DNA from: Sulfitobacter sp. D7
Lineage (GTDB): Bacteria > Pseudomonadota > Alphaproteobacteria > Rhodobacterales > Rhodobacteraceae
Reading direction: 5' to 3'
Assembly: GCF_003611275.1 (NCBI RefSeq)
Contig: NZ_CP020694.1
Span: forward strand, 558,001-622,000
Length of the DNA stretch: 64,000 nucleotides
The notes below the pieces were generated by a model, which did no database searches, was not told the DNA's origin, and worked only from the letters and a program-made list of their open reading frames with translations. Below are positions 37,285-44,455 of this stretch, one piece after another (position 1 is the stretch's first letter; each line of letters begins with the position of its first letter). Made by a program: the position numbers and the translations under genes.

Positions 37285-38853
37285 TCAACTCACATCTTTA
37301 TAATTGATCTCGCGCTTATCCGTGCCGCCCTTTTCACGCCGCACCAACAGACGGTTCAACGCGTGGATATAGGCCCGCACACTCGCCACCACGGTATCGG
37401 TATCGGCAGATTGCCCCGTCACGATGCGGCCCTCTTCCTCCATCCGCACGGACACCGTCGCCTGCGCGTCGGTGCCTTCGGTGACCGCATGCACTTGGTA
37501 AAGCTGCAAGCGCGCGGTGTGCGGCACCAGTGCCTTGATACAGTTGAACGCCGCGTCGACGGGGCCATCGCCGGTCTGGTTGGTGCTCTGCTCTGCGCCA
37601 TCCACATCCAACACCATGTCGGCGGTCTGCGGGCCTTCGGTGCCGCAAACGACCTTCATCGATTTGAGGCGAATGCGGTCCTCTTCAGGATCGGTCGCGG
37701 TGCGCATCAGCGCAATCAGGTCATCCTCGTAGATTTCCTTTTTACGGTCGGCCAATTCCTTAAACCGCACGAAGACATCCTTGAGCTGGTTATCCCCCAG
37801 TTCAAACCCGAGGTCTTCGAGCTTGGAGCGCAGCGCCGCGCGGCCCGAGTGTTTGCCCATGACGATATTGGTCTCGGTCAGACCCACATCCTCCGGGCGC
37901 ATGATCTCAAAGGTTTCGGCATTCTTGAGCATGCCGTCTTGGTGGATGCCGCTCTCATGGGCAAAGGCGTTCTTGCCGACGATGGCCTTGTTGAACTGCA
38001 CCGCAAAACCCGAGACCGTCGCAACACGGCGCGAGATGTTCATGATCTTGGTGCTGTCGATGCGCGTCTCGTAGGGCATGATGTCATTGCGCACCTTGAG
38101 CGCCATGACGACCTCTTCGAGGGCCGTGTTGCCCGCGCGTTCGCCCAGACCGTTGATGGTGCATTCCACCTGCCGCGCCCCGGCTTCCACGGCGGCAAGG
38201 CTGTTGGCTGTCGCCATGCCCAGATCGTTGTGGCAGTGGGTGGCAAAGATGATCTCATCCGCGCCCGGCACGTTTTCGAGCAGTTTGGCGATCAGATCGG
38301 CGCTTTCGCGTGGGGCGGTATAGCCCACGGTGTCGGGGATGTTGATCGTGGTGGCCCCGGCTCTGATGGCGATTTCCACAACGCGGTAGAGGTAATCAAG
38401 CTCGGTCCGCGTGGCATCCATCGGCGACCATTGCACGTTGTCGCAGAGGTTACGCGCGTGGGTCACTGTCTCATGGATGCGGTCGGCCATCTCATCCTGT
38501 GTCAGGTTCGGAATGGCGCGGTGCAGGGGCGAGGTGCCGATGAATGTATGGATGCGCGGCTGGCGGGCGTGTTTCACGGCCTCCCAACAGCGGTCGATAT
38601 CGCCCAGTTGCGCGCGGGCAAGGCCACAGATCACGGCGTTTTGCGATTGGCGGGCAATCTCGCTCACCGCGTTAAAGTCGCCTTCGGAGGCGATGGGAAA
38701 GCCTGCTTCGATGATGTCGACGCCCATCTCATCCAAAAGCTGCGCAATCTCCAGCTTTTCGGCATGGGTCATCGTCGCCCCGGGGGATTGTTCGCCATCC
38801 CGCAAGGTGGTGTCAAAAATCAGCACACGGTCCTGTTTCGTCATATCGGTCAT
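37285..38853 (-). CDS. leuA: 2-isopropylmalate synthase
   Basis: A 522-residue enzyme for the first committed step of leucine synthesis, condensing 2-oxoisovalerate and acetyl-CoA. The TIM-barrel catalytic part has [43 protein letters not shown] with metal-binding His, and [18 protein letters not shown]. The C-terminal third is the leucine-binding regulatory domain ([21 protein letters not shown]). The chosen start is ATG 38853; the ATG three codons later has a better-placed AGGA and is possible. A leucine-rich leader peptide and hairpin lie directly upstream. Confidence 0.97.
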   Translation of the reverse strand: MTDMTKQDRVLIFDTTLRDGEQSPGATMTHAEKLEIAQLLDEMGVDIIEAGFPIASEGDFNAVSEIARQSQNAVICGLARAQLGDIDRCWEAVKHARQPRIHTFIGTSPLHRAIPNLTQDEMADRIHETVTHARNLCDNVQWSPMDATRTELDYLYRVVEIAIRAGATTINIPDTVGYTAPRESADLIAKLLENVPGADEIIFATHCHNDLGMATANSLAAVEAGARQVECTINGLGERAGNTALEEVVMALKVRNDIMPYETRIDSTKIMNISRRVATVSGFAVQFNKAIVGKNAFAHESGIHQDGMLKNAETFEIMRPEDVGLTETNIVMGKHSGRAALRSKLEDLGFELGDNQLKDVFVRFKELADRKKEIYEDDLIALMRTATDPEEDRIRLKSMKVVCGTEGPQTADMVLDVDGAEQSTNQTGDGPVDAAFNCIKALVPHTARLQLYQVHAVTEGTDAQATVSVRMEEEGRIVTGQSADTDTVVASVRAYIHALNRLLVRREKGGTDKREINYKDVS

Positions 38854-38896
38854 CCTGGGTTCTTTCTTTGCTGGTATCCTTGGCGCGCGACACATC

Positions 38897-38932
38897 CCTC
38901 TGAGCGGGCGCGCCGAAGGGCACGCTCAGAGG
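38897..38932 (-). promoter_or_regulatory. Candidate leuA attenuator hairpin
   Basis: On the minus strand, CCTCTGAGCG (38932-38923) pairs perfectly with CGCTCAGAGG (38906-38897). The inner bases can extend an alternative GCGTGCC/GGCGCGC stem. The 5' arm covers the last Leu codon and stop of the leader peptide, so ribosome position would decide whether it forms. No clear U run follows, so whether it acts on transcription or translation is open. Confidence 0.55.
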
Positions 38933-39012
38933 CGAATTAGGTGCAGCAAGTTGGCACACAGCAGGCCCGCGCAGCAGCGCGGCAGGGTCGGGATATGGAC
39001 GGCCTGTGTCAT
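38926..39012 (-). CDS. Putative leuA leader peptide (28 aa, leucine-rich)
   Basis: A 28-codon frame upstream of leuA encodes a peptide containing Leu at positions 10, 17, 18, 22, 23, 25 and 28, plus Ile 7 and 26. Its C-terminal part is C-A-G-L-L-C-A-N-L-L-H-L-I-R-L. A small hairpin (CCGCGC-TGCT-GCGCGG) lies inside it, and a larger one begins at its stop codon. A -10-like TATAAC sits 7 bp before the ATG, so the message may begin at or very near the start codon. The arrangement is that of an amino-acid attenuator. It is too short to appear in normal gene calls. Confidence 0.6.
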   Translation of the reverse strand: MTQAVHIPTLPRCCAGLLCANLLHLIRL

Positions 39013-39152
39013 GCGGATAGTTATACGCACCCGTTTTCAAATGGAAAGGGGGTGTTGCGGCTTTTGTTTGCCCCCGCGTCAGCGCCGCCTATCTGCCTAT
39101 AAGCAAGGGAGTTCAGGATGCAGTACAAAGCGATACCGCAGGACGCGGCGGC

Positions 39153-39821
39153 GTGAGTGCGCGGGTGCTTGTGATCGGGGCCAGCGGCGGGATCGGCGCG
39201 GCGCTGAGCGACACCTTGCGGGCGCGCGGGGATGAGGTAACGGCGCTCTCTCGCGCCAGCGATGGGCTGGACCTTAGGGATGAGGCTTCGGTTAATGCGG
39301 CGCTGGAGGGGCTTACCGGCCCCTTCGACGCGGTGATCGTCGCCACAGGCGCTTTGGAGATCGACGGGGCAGCCCCGGAAAAGTCGCTCCGCGCGATCAC
39401 GCAAAAGGCGATGCTGGATCAATTCGCGCTCAACGCCGTTGGTCCGGCGCTGATCCTGCGTCATGCGGGGCGGCTCTTGCCGCGCGACAGGCGGGCGGTA
39501 TTCGCCGTGCTTTCGGCGCGGGTCGGTTCTATCGGAGATAATCGCTTGGGCGGTTGGATCAGCTACCGCAGCGCCAAGGCGGCGGTGAACCAGATCGTGC
39601 ATACCGCCGCGATTGAACTCAGCCGCTCCCATCCGCAAAGCATCTGCGTGGCACTGCACCCCGGCACCGTCGAAACACCCTTTACCGAGAAATACCTGGG
39701 CCGCCATCCGGCGGTGCCGCCGGGGGAGGCTGCGGGCAATCTGCTGCGGGTGATCGACGGGCTGACCCCGGACAATAGTGGCGGGTTCTTTGATTGGGCC
39801 GGAAAGGCGGTGCCGTGGTGA
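39153..39821 (+). CDS. Short-chain dehydrogenase/reductase
   Basis: A 222-residue SDR oxidoreductase. The N-terminal nucleotide motif LVIGASGGIGAAL, a mid-protein ATGALEIDG (NNAG position altered), the serine in VLSARVGSIG and the catalytic pair YRSAKAAVNQI are present. HPGTVETPFTEKYL follows. It starts with a GTG at 39153, which overlaps the stop of a 12-codon upstream frame. The photolyase gene starts on a GTG overlapping its own stop. Such an SDR-photolyase couple suggests a light or redox-stress role, but the substrate is unknown. Confidence 0.87.
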   Translation: MSARVLVIGASGGIGAALSDTLRARGDEVTALSRASDGLDLRDEASVNAALEGLTGPFDAVIVATGALEIDGAAPEKSLRAITQKAMLDQFALNAVGPALILRHAGRLLPRDRRAVFAVLSARVGSIGDNRLGGWISYRSAKAAVNQIVHTAAIELSRSHPQSICVALHPGTVETPFTEKYLGRHPAVPPGEAAGNLLRVIDGLTPDNSGGFFDWAGKAVPW

Positions 39822-41344
39822 GCCGTTTGATCTTGGTTCTGGGCGATCAACTCTCCCTAAACCTGTCATCGCTGCGCGAGGCCGACAAGGCGCGCGATGT
39901 GGTGGTCATGGCCGAGGTCGCGCAAGAGGCGGAATATGTCCGTCACCACCCCAAGAAAATCGCGCTTGTCTTCGCCGCAATGCGCAAATTTGCCCGCCAG
40001 TTGGAGGATGACGGCTGGAGCTTGCGCTATACCCGGCTGGATGACCCCGAAAACGCAGGCTCTCTCGTCGGCGAACTGCTCCGCCGGGCGGAGGAAACCG
40101 GCGCGGGCGAGGTGATCGTGACAGAGCCGGGGGAGTGGCGGCTGCTCAACACGCTGACCGATGCGCCGATCCCGACGCATCTCTTGCCGGATGACCGCTT
40201 TATCGCCACTCGCAAACGGTTCGAAGATTGGGCCGAGGGGCGCAAGGCGCTGCGGATGGAGTATTTCTACCGCGAGATGCGCCGCGAGACCGGCCTGTTG
40301 ATGGAGGGCCACGATCCCGCAGGGGGCAAATGGAATTTCGACCACGACAACCGCAAGCCCCCGAAGGAGGGGCTGGAGTTCCCCCAGCCGCTCAGCTTTG
40401 CGCCTGATGCTGAGACCCAAGCGGTGCTTGACCTTGTGGAGACGCGCTATGGGGACAACTTCGGTGATCTGCTCCCCTTTGACTTTGCCACCACGCGCGC
40501 GGAGGCCCTGCAGGTCTTGGCGCATTTCATCACCCACGCCCTGCCGCGATTTGGCGATTATCAGGACGCGATGCTGGAAGGGCAGCCCTATCTCTTTCAC
40601 GCGCTGATCTCTCCCTATCTGAACCTTGGGTTGCTCGACCCGATGGAGGTCTGCCGGGCTGCCGAAAAGGCGTGGCAGCAGGGGGACGTGCCGATCAACG
40701 CTGCCGAAGGGTTCATCCGCCAAATCCTTGGATGGCGCGAATATGTGCGGGGCATCTATTTTCTTGAGGGGCCGGAGTATGTGGCGCGCAACGTGCTGCG
40801 ACACGACCGCGACTTGCCTGCCTTTTACTGGGGTGCCGACACGCAGATGAATTGCCTGCGCCAAGCCATCGGGCAGACGCAGAAATACGCTTATGCGCAT
40901 CACATCCAGCGGCTGATGGTGACGGGCAATTTCGCCCTGCTGGCCGGGATCAATCCGCATCAGGTGCATGAATGGTATCTAGAGATCTACGCCGACGCCT
41001 ATGAATGGGTCGAAGCGCCCAACACCGTCGGCATGAGCCAATTCGCCGACGGCGGGGTCATCGCCTCGAAACCCTATGTCTCGTCCGGGGCTTACATCAA
41101 TCGCATGTCTGACTACTGCAAAGGATGCAGCTACAGCGTCACTGCGAAGGCGGGACAGAAAGCCTGCCCGTTCAACCTGCTTTACTGGCACTTTCTTGAC
41201 CGGCACCGAGAGCGGTTTCAGGGCAATGCGCGTATGAGAAACATGTATGCCACGTGGGACCGCATGGATGCCGACCGACGCGAGGCGGTCTTGCGCGATG
41301 CGGGCAACTGGTTGCGGCGGCTGGAGGCGGGGGAGACGGTCTAG
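39818..41344 (+). CDS. FeS bacterial cryptochrome/photolyase (CryB/PhrB type)
   Basis: A 508-residue flavoprotein related to (6-4) photolyases of the prokaryotic FeS-BCP class. The N-terminal Rossmann-like domain starts SRLILVLGDQLSLNLSSL. Family blocks are QPYLFHALISPYLNLGLLDP, FIRQILGWREYVRGIYF, AYAHHIQRLMVTGNFALLAGI and YADAYEWVEAPNTVGMSQFADGG. Four cysteines expected to bind the 4Fe-4S cluster are seen (NCLRQ, CKGC, ACPFN). Members repair (6-4) photoproducts or act as blue-light sensors; which applies here is not decidable. The GTG start at 39818 overlaps the SDR stop. Confidence 0.93.
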   Translation: MSRLILVLGDQLSLNLSSLREADKARDVVVMAEVAQEAEYVRHHPKKIALVFAAMRKFARQLEDDGWSLRYTRLDDPENAGSLVGELLRRAEETGAGEVIVTEPGEWRLLNTLTDAPIPTHLLPDDRFIATRKRFEDWAEGRKALRMEYFYREMRRETGLLMEGHDPAGGKWNFDHDNRKPPKEGLEFPQPLSFAPDAETQAVLDLVETRYGDNFGDLLPFDFATTRAEALQVLAHFITHALPRFGDYQDAMLEGQPYLFHALISPYLNLGLLDPMEVCRAAEKAWQQGDVPINAAEGFIRQILGWREYVRGIYFLEGPEYVARNVLRHDRDLPAFYWGADTQMNCLRQAIGQTQKYAYAHHIQRLMVTGNFALLAGINPHQVHEWYLEIYADAYEWVEAPNTVGMSQFADGGVIASKPYVSSGAYINRMSDYCKGCSYSVTAKAGQKACPFNLLYWHFLDRHRERFQGNARMRNMYATWDRMDADRREAVLRDAGNWLRRLEAGETV

Positions 41345-41357
41345 TCCCGGTCAGCCT

Positions 41358-41723
41358 TCAGCCTTCGGGAGTGGGCCGTGGTGGATGGATTTCCTGACTG
41401 TCCTGTGGCGCCTCTGCGCGGTCGAACATGCCATAGTCGCGGATCACATGGGCGATGCGCAGGTGGTAATCGGTAAAGATGCCTTCGCGCCCTGCTGCCT
41501 GCGCGCCGCGGTGCGCGGTCAGCTTGCGCCAGTTCTGCACTGCCTCTTCATCGCGGAAGAAAGAGAGCGAAAGCAGCTTTTCGGGGTTGGTCAGGCTTTG
41601 GAACCGTTCGACAGAGATGAAGCCATCCACCTCATCCAGCAGGGGCCGCATCTTGGCCGCGACATCGAGGTATTCCTCGCGGCGGTCGGGGTGGGGGAAG
41701 ACTTCGAAAATAACGGCGATCAT
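41358..41723 (-). CDS. Antibiotic biosynthesis monooxygenase (ABM) domain protein
   Basis: A 121-residue protein with the ferredoxin-like ABM fold: MIAVIFEVFPHPDRREEYLDVAAKM at the start, then EVDGFISVERFQS, LLSLSFFRDEEAVQNWRKLTAHRGAQAAGREGIFTDYHLRIAHV. Such proteins may be heme- or quinol-related monooxygenases, but many have no known activity. The tail after residue 105 is proline-rich. ATG 41723 has GGGAG six bases upstream. It converges with the photolyase gene. Confidence 0.82.
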   Translation of the reverse strand: MIAVIFEVFPHPDRREEYLDVAAKMRPLLDEVDGFISVERFQSLTNPEKLLSLSFFRDEEAVQNWRKLTAHRGAQAAGREGIFTDYHLRIAHVIRDYGMFDRAEAPQDSQEIHPPRPTPEG

Positions 41724-41776
41724 GGTGGCTCCCTGCGGTTGCTGCCCCATGCTAGCCCTAGTTTTCGGGCAAAGAA

Positions 41777-41804
41777 AAGGCCCGGAGATCACTCTCCGAG
41801 CCTT
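41777..41804 (-). terminator. Rho-independent terminator of the SH3/DUF1236 gene
   Basis: On the minus strand, AAGGCTCGGAG (41804-41794) pairs with CTCCGGGCCTT (41787-41777) as an 11-bp stem with one G-U pair and a 6-nt loop, followed by a T-rich TTTTCTTT. Confidence 0.8.
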
Positions 41805-41849
41805 CTTTGTCCAAATCTATGGTGGCTTAGCGCAGCACGTTATTGCAGC

Positions 41850-42530
41850 TTAGCGCACAACGTCGACGATCAGGTTCGTCTCGTTGTCAACGATCACGGT
41901 CGCGCCGTTGATGTTGACATAGCGGTATGTGGTTTCCGGGACCTCATAGGTGGTCACGGTCGTGGGGATGCCCGCGCCGACCACCACTTCACCGTCGAGG
42001 TACACGGTATCAACCGGGTTCTCGCGGACGTAGGTGATGGTGGATTCCTCTGGCTCAGCAGCGGCGGAACCTGCCGCACCACCTGCGATGCCACCGGCGA
42101 TGATGCCGCCAAGCGGGCCACCAACGGCATAGGCTGTCAGCGCGCCAAGGGTCGCACCGGCAGCAGCGCCTTCGGTCTCATTCTCGGCGGTGCCATCGGG
42201 GTCTTCATAGGTCACGGTCCCCACTTCGACGGTCGCGGGGCGGGTGGTCAGGGCCACGGCCTGCTCTTCGACTTCAACGGCGAGGTAATCAGAGTAGGAC
42301 CAGCCCATCGTGTCGCCGAAATTGACCCGGCACCAGGATTGGCCGTCAAGGCAGCCTTCCACCATAGTGGCTTCGCCACCGGGGATGACACCGACGATGT
42401 CGTACTGCGGGCCGGGGCCCGAACGGATGTTGAGATCGGTTGCGGCATAGGCTTCGGCAGACTGTGCATAGACAGGTGCAGCGGCACCCAAAGCGATGGC
42501 AGATACCATTCCAAGTTTAACGATATTCAT
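41850..42530 (-). CDS. Exported SH3b and DUF1236 domain protein
   Basis: A 226-residue secreted protein. The signal peptide is MNIVKLGMVSAIALGAAAPVYAQ. A bacterial SH3 domain follows (TDLNIRSGPGPQYDIVGVIPGGEATMVEGCLDGQSWCRVNFGDTMGWSYSDYL), which often targets the cell wall. The middle is a glycine/alanine-rich region like glycine-zipper sequences (GALTAYAVGGPLGGIIAGGIAGGAAG). The C-terminal 55 residues match DUF1236 (YRYVNINGATVIVDNETNLIVDVVR). The role is probably envelope-related. It has its own terminator and a 266-bp upstream region. Confidence 0.85.
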   Translation of the reverse strand: MNIVKLGMVSAIALGAAAPVYAQSAEAYAATDLNIRSGPGPQYDIVGVIPGGEATMVEGCLDGQSWCRVNFGDTMGWSYSDYLAVEVEEQAVALTTRPATVEVGTVTYEDPDGTAENETEGAAAGATLGALTAYAVGGPLGGIIAGGIAGGAAGSAAAEPEESTITYVRENPVDTVYLDGEVVVGAGIPTTVTTYEVPETTYRYVNINGATVIVDNETNLIVDVVR

Positions 42531-42606
42531 CTCTTAACCCTTTCTGTTCGGCGGGAGTGCCCTGCGGGAAATCCAGCGCCGTTGTTGGTCGTGTTTGGAC
42601 AACTGT

Positions 42607-42696
42607 GGGGGAAAGGGTTCGTTCCCCCATGAAGCACGGAGCGCCCGGTTTTTGGCTCCCATTGGTCAATAATTGGGCGCTAACCTGCTGGCAGGT
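42607..42696. other. Intergenic gap 42531-42796 with two inverted repeats
   Basis: The gap between the NadE-like gene and the SH3 gene holds a hairpin GGGGGAA / TTCCCCC (42607-42613, 42622-42628). It also holds a compact palindrome ACCTGC-TG-GCAGGT (42683-42696). The latter could be an operator for the SH3 gene. I see no coding potential of any known family here. Confidence 0.35.
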
Positions 42697-42796
42697 GGCG
42701 GGAAGTCGCTTGCCTCTGGCGCTCAGGGAAAAGTGGGAAACCAGAGAGGTGATCTCGGCGTTATGAGCCATCGCGCCAGTGGGCGGGGTAGGGGGG

Positions 42797-44251
42797 CTAT
42801 GGCCGCGATGCCGTGACGCGCGGGCCGGGGGCGGAGCGATTTTTCCGCGGCTGGTTGTTAAAAAGGTGCTCCGCGACCTTTTGGGCGGTCCGCTGGTCAA
42901 AGCCCTCCGCTAAGCAGTCCCCCACACTACCGTTCCTTTCTTGCAAGATGCGCAGAATGTCGTCCACTGCGCTATCTTCTTGAGCGCTATCTTCTTGCGA
43001 ATGTTCCCGCTGCGGAAGCGCCGCAGAGGTTGGGCCTCGCATCCAAGCGAGGTGGGTGGTGTTGCGCCATTGGCAAAGGGCCAGCACCTCGGTCTGGTAC
43101 AGGTCTTTGATCGGATTGAAATCGCCCGGCACCGCGCTCTGTCCCATGGCGGCCGCGGATTTGTTCTGTGCCGTGAGCAACAGCTCCCCCGCGTCCTGCG
43201 CCAAAGCGCGGAGCATCAGGCCGCGCAGGGGTAGGGCGAGGCTATCGGCGCCGACCGCCGCGCCAAGCCCTGCGAGGCGGCCGTGCAGTGTGGACTGTAA
43301 ATCACCCCCCACCGGGACCGCGATCTGGCGGACATTCTCGGACCCCAAAGCGTCTCCTGCGATCGTCGCGGCCAGCGCGGCATCACGCCCCTCGGTCTGT
43401 TCGACCAGCACCTTAGAGGCTCCGGCTTTGGCGACATAATCCCGCAGGCCGACAACCAAAGCGCGGTAATCCCGCTCCAGCGCGCTTGGCTGCGGCGCGA
43501 GGTCTCCGGCCACGATCTGCCAACCCTCCGGTGCGCGGTCCAGATCGACATGGGCAATGGCCCTGTCAAAGGCAGGCAGGTGCAGCGCCAGCTTGCCACC
43601 GGGGTTCAGCGCGAAGGACGCGCCGTCAAAGACCGCCTCGTCCTGCCCCCCGACCATATTGAGGCTGATCAGCGGCAACTCCGTCTCGATCACCCGCGCG
43701 ACCATATGATTCAGCCGCCTGTCCATTGCGCCGCGTTGATGTGGGACCGCATTAGGGATCAAAAGGAATTCGGCCCCCGTTTCGGCCTGCGTCTCGGCCA
43801 CATCGCCAGTCCAGCCATCCGCCCCGATGGGGGAGCCGATGCGCAGCCCCTCAACAGCATAGGGGCCACTGATCGGACCTGCATCAAAGCGAGAGTGCCG
43901 CGCGGGGCTGTGTTGAAGCACCCGCTGGGCGATCTTGCCACCCTGCAGGATGAGGTAGGCGTTATGAAGTTTCGCCCCCTCGACCCAAGGCGCGCCAAGC
44001 GCCAAGGCGGGGCCATCGGCGCAATGGGCGGCGAGCGCCTCAAGATGGGTCACGACATCGCGTTGAAAGGCCGGGTTGTGCAGCAGCGCTTTCGCATCAT
44101 GCCCGGTCAGGAACAGTTCGGGCAAGGCGACCAGTTGCGCACCCGCGTCGCGCCCGGCCTGCCATGCCTCGCGCGCCAGTGCCGCGTTCCCCGGCAGGTC
44201 GCCGACGGTCGGGTTCAATTGCCCGAGGGTGAGGCGAAAACGGTCTGACAT
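42797..44251 (-). CDS. Degenerate NadE paralogue (NAD+ synthetase-like, both active sites altered)
   Basis: A 484-residue protein collinear with glutamine-dependent NAD+ synthetase. The N-terminal nitrilase-like domain is clear (QLNPTVGDLPGNAALAREAW, ALPELFLTG with Glu45, SLNMVGGQDEAVFDGASFALNPGG), and the C-terminal family tail is also clear. Key residues are gone. The glutaminase Cys motif ICEDxW is IGADGW (Cys to Gly143). The Lys motif before the loop is lost. The ATP-pyrophosphatase P-loop SGGxDS is TEGRDA (286-291). TGNKSE is AQNKSA, and about 30 residues of the synthetase domain are missing. The frame is intact with a good GGAG site, so it is a pseudoenzyme candidate rather than a decayed gene. 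The frame continues upstream only as antisense to the MORN gene. Confidence 0.85.
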   Translation of the reverse strand: MSDRFRLTLGQLNPTVGDLPGNAALAREAWQAGRDAGAQLVALPELFLTGHDAKALLHNPAFQRDVVTHLEALAAHCADGPALALGAPWVEGAKLHNAYLILQGGKIAQRVLQHSPARHSRFDAGPISGPYAVEGLRIGSPIGADGWTGDVAETQAETGAEFLLIPNAVPHQRGAMDRRLNHMVARVIETELPLISLNMVGGQDEAVFDGASFALNPGGKLALHLPAFDRAIAHVDLDRAPEGWQIVAGDLAPQPSALERDYRALVVGLRDYVAKAGASKVLVEQTEGRDAALAATIAGDALGSENVRQIAVPVGGDLQSTLHGRLAGLGAAVGADSLALPLRGLMLRALAQDAGELLLTAQNKSAAAMGQSAVPGDFNPIKDLYQTEVLALCQWRNTTHLAWMRGPTSAALPQREHSQEDSAQEDSAVDDILRILQERNGSVGDCLAEGFDQRTAQKVAEHLFNNQPRKNRSAPGPRVTASRP

Positions 44252-44455
44252 GCAAAGGCTCCGGGCTGGCTGGTGTGGGTTGGATGTAGCAGATCGGGCC
44301 GAGGGCGAAACCCCTGCGCGCAGGCTGGCCCGCCGCACCGGGTGCGCGGGATCCGCCGAAACCGGCACGCCTGTCCTGCAAACACGTTGCCTCTGCCCTC
44401 TATCACCCGTAACCTCAGGGCAAATGACACCTAACGAGATCGGGAAATTCCGCCC

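Noticed and set aside
37363..38940. A 525-codon plus-strand open frame
   Set aside because: It lies antisense to leuA and the translation has no recognisable family.
41247..42632. A 461-codon plus-strand open frame
   Set aside because: It crosses the photolyase 3' end, the ABM gene and the SH3 gene in antisense. Signal peptide, SH3 and terminator evidence support the minus-strand genes.
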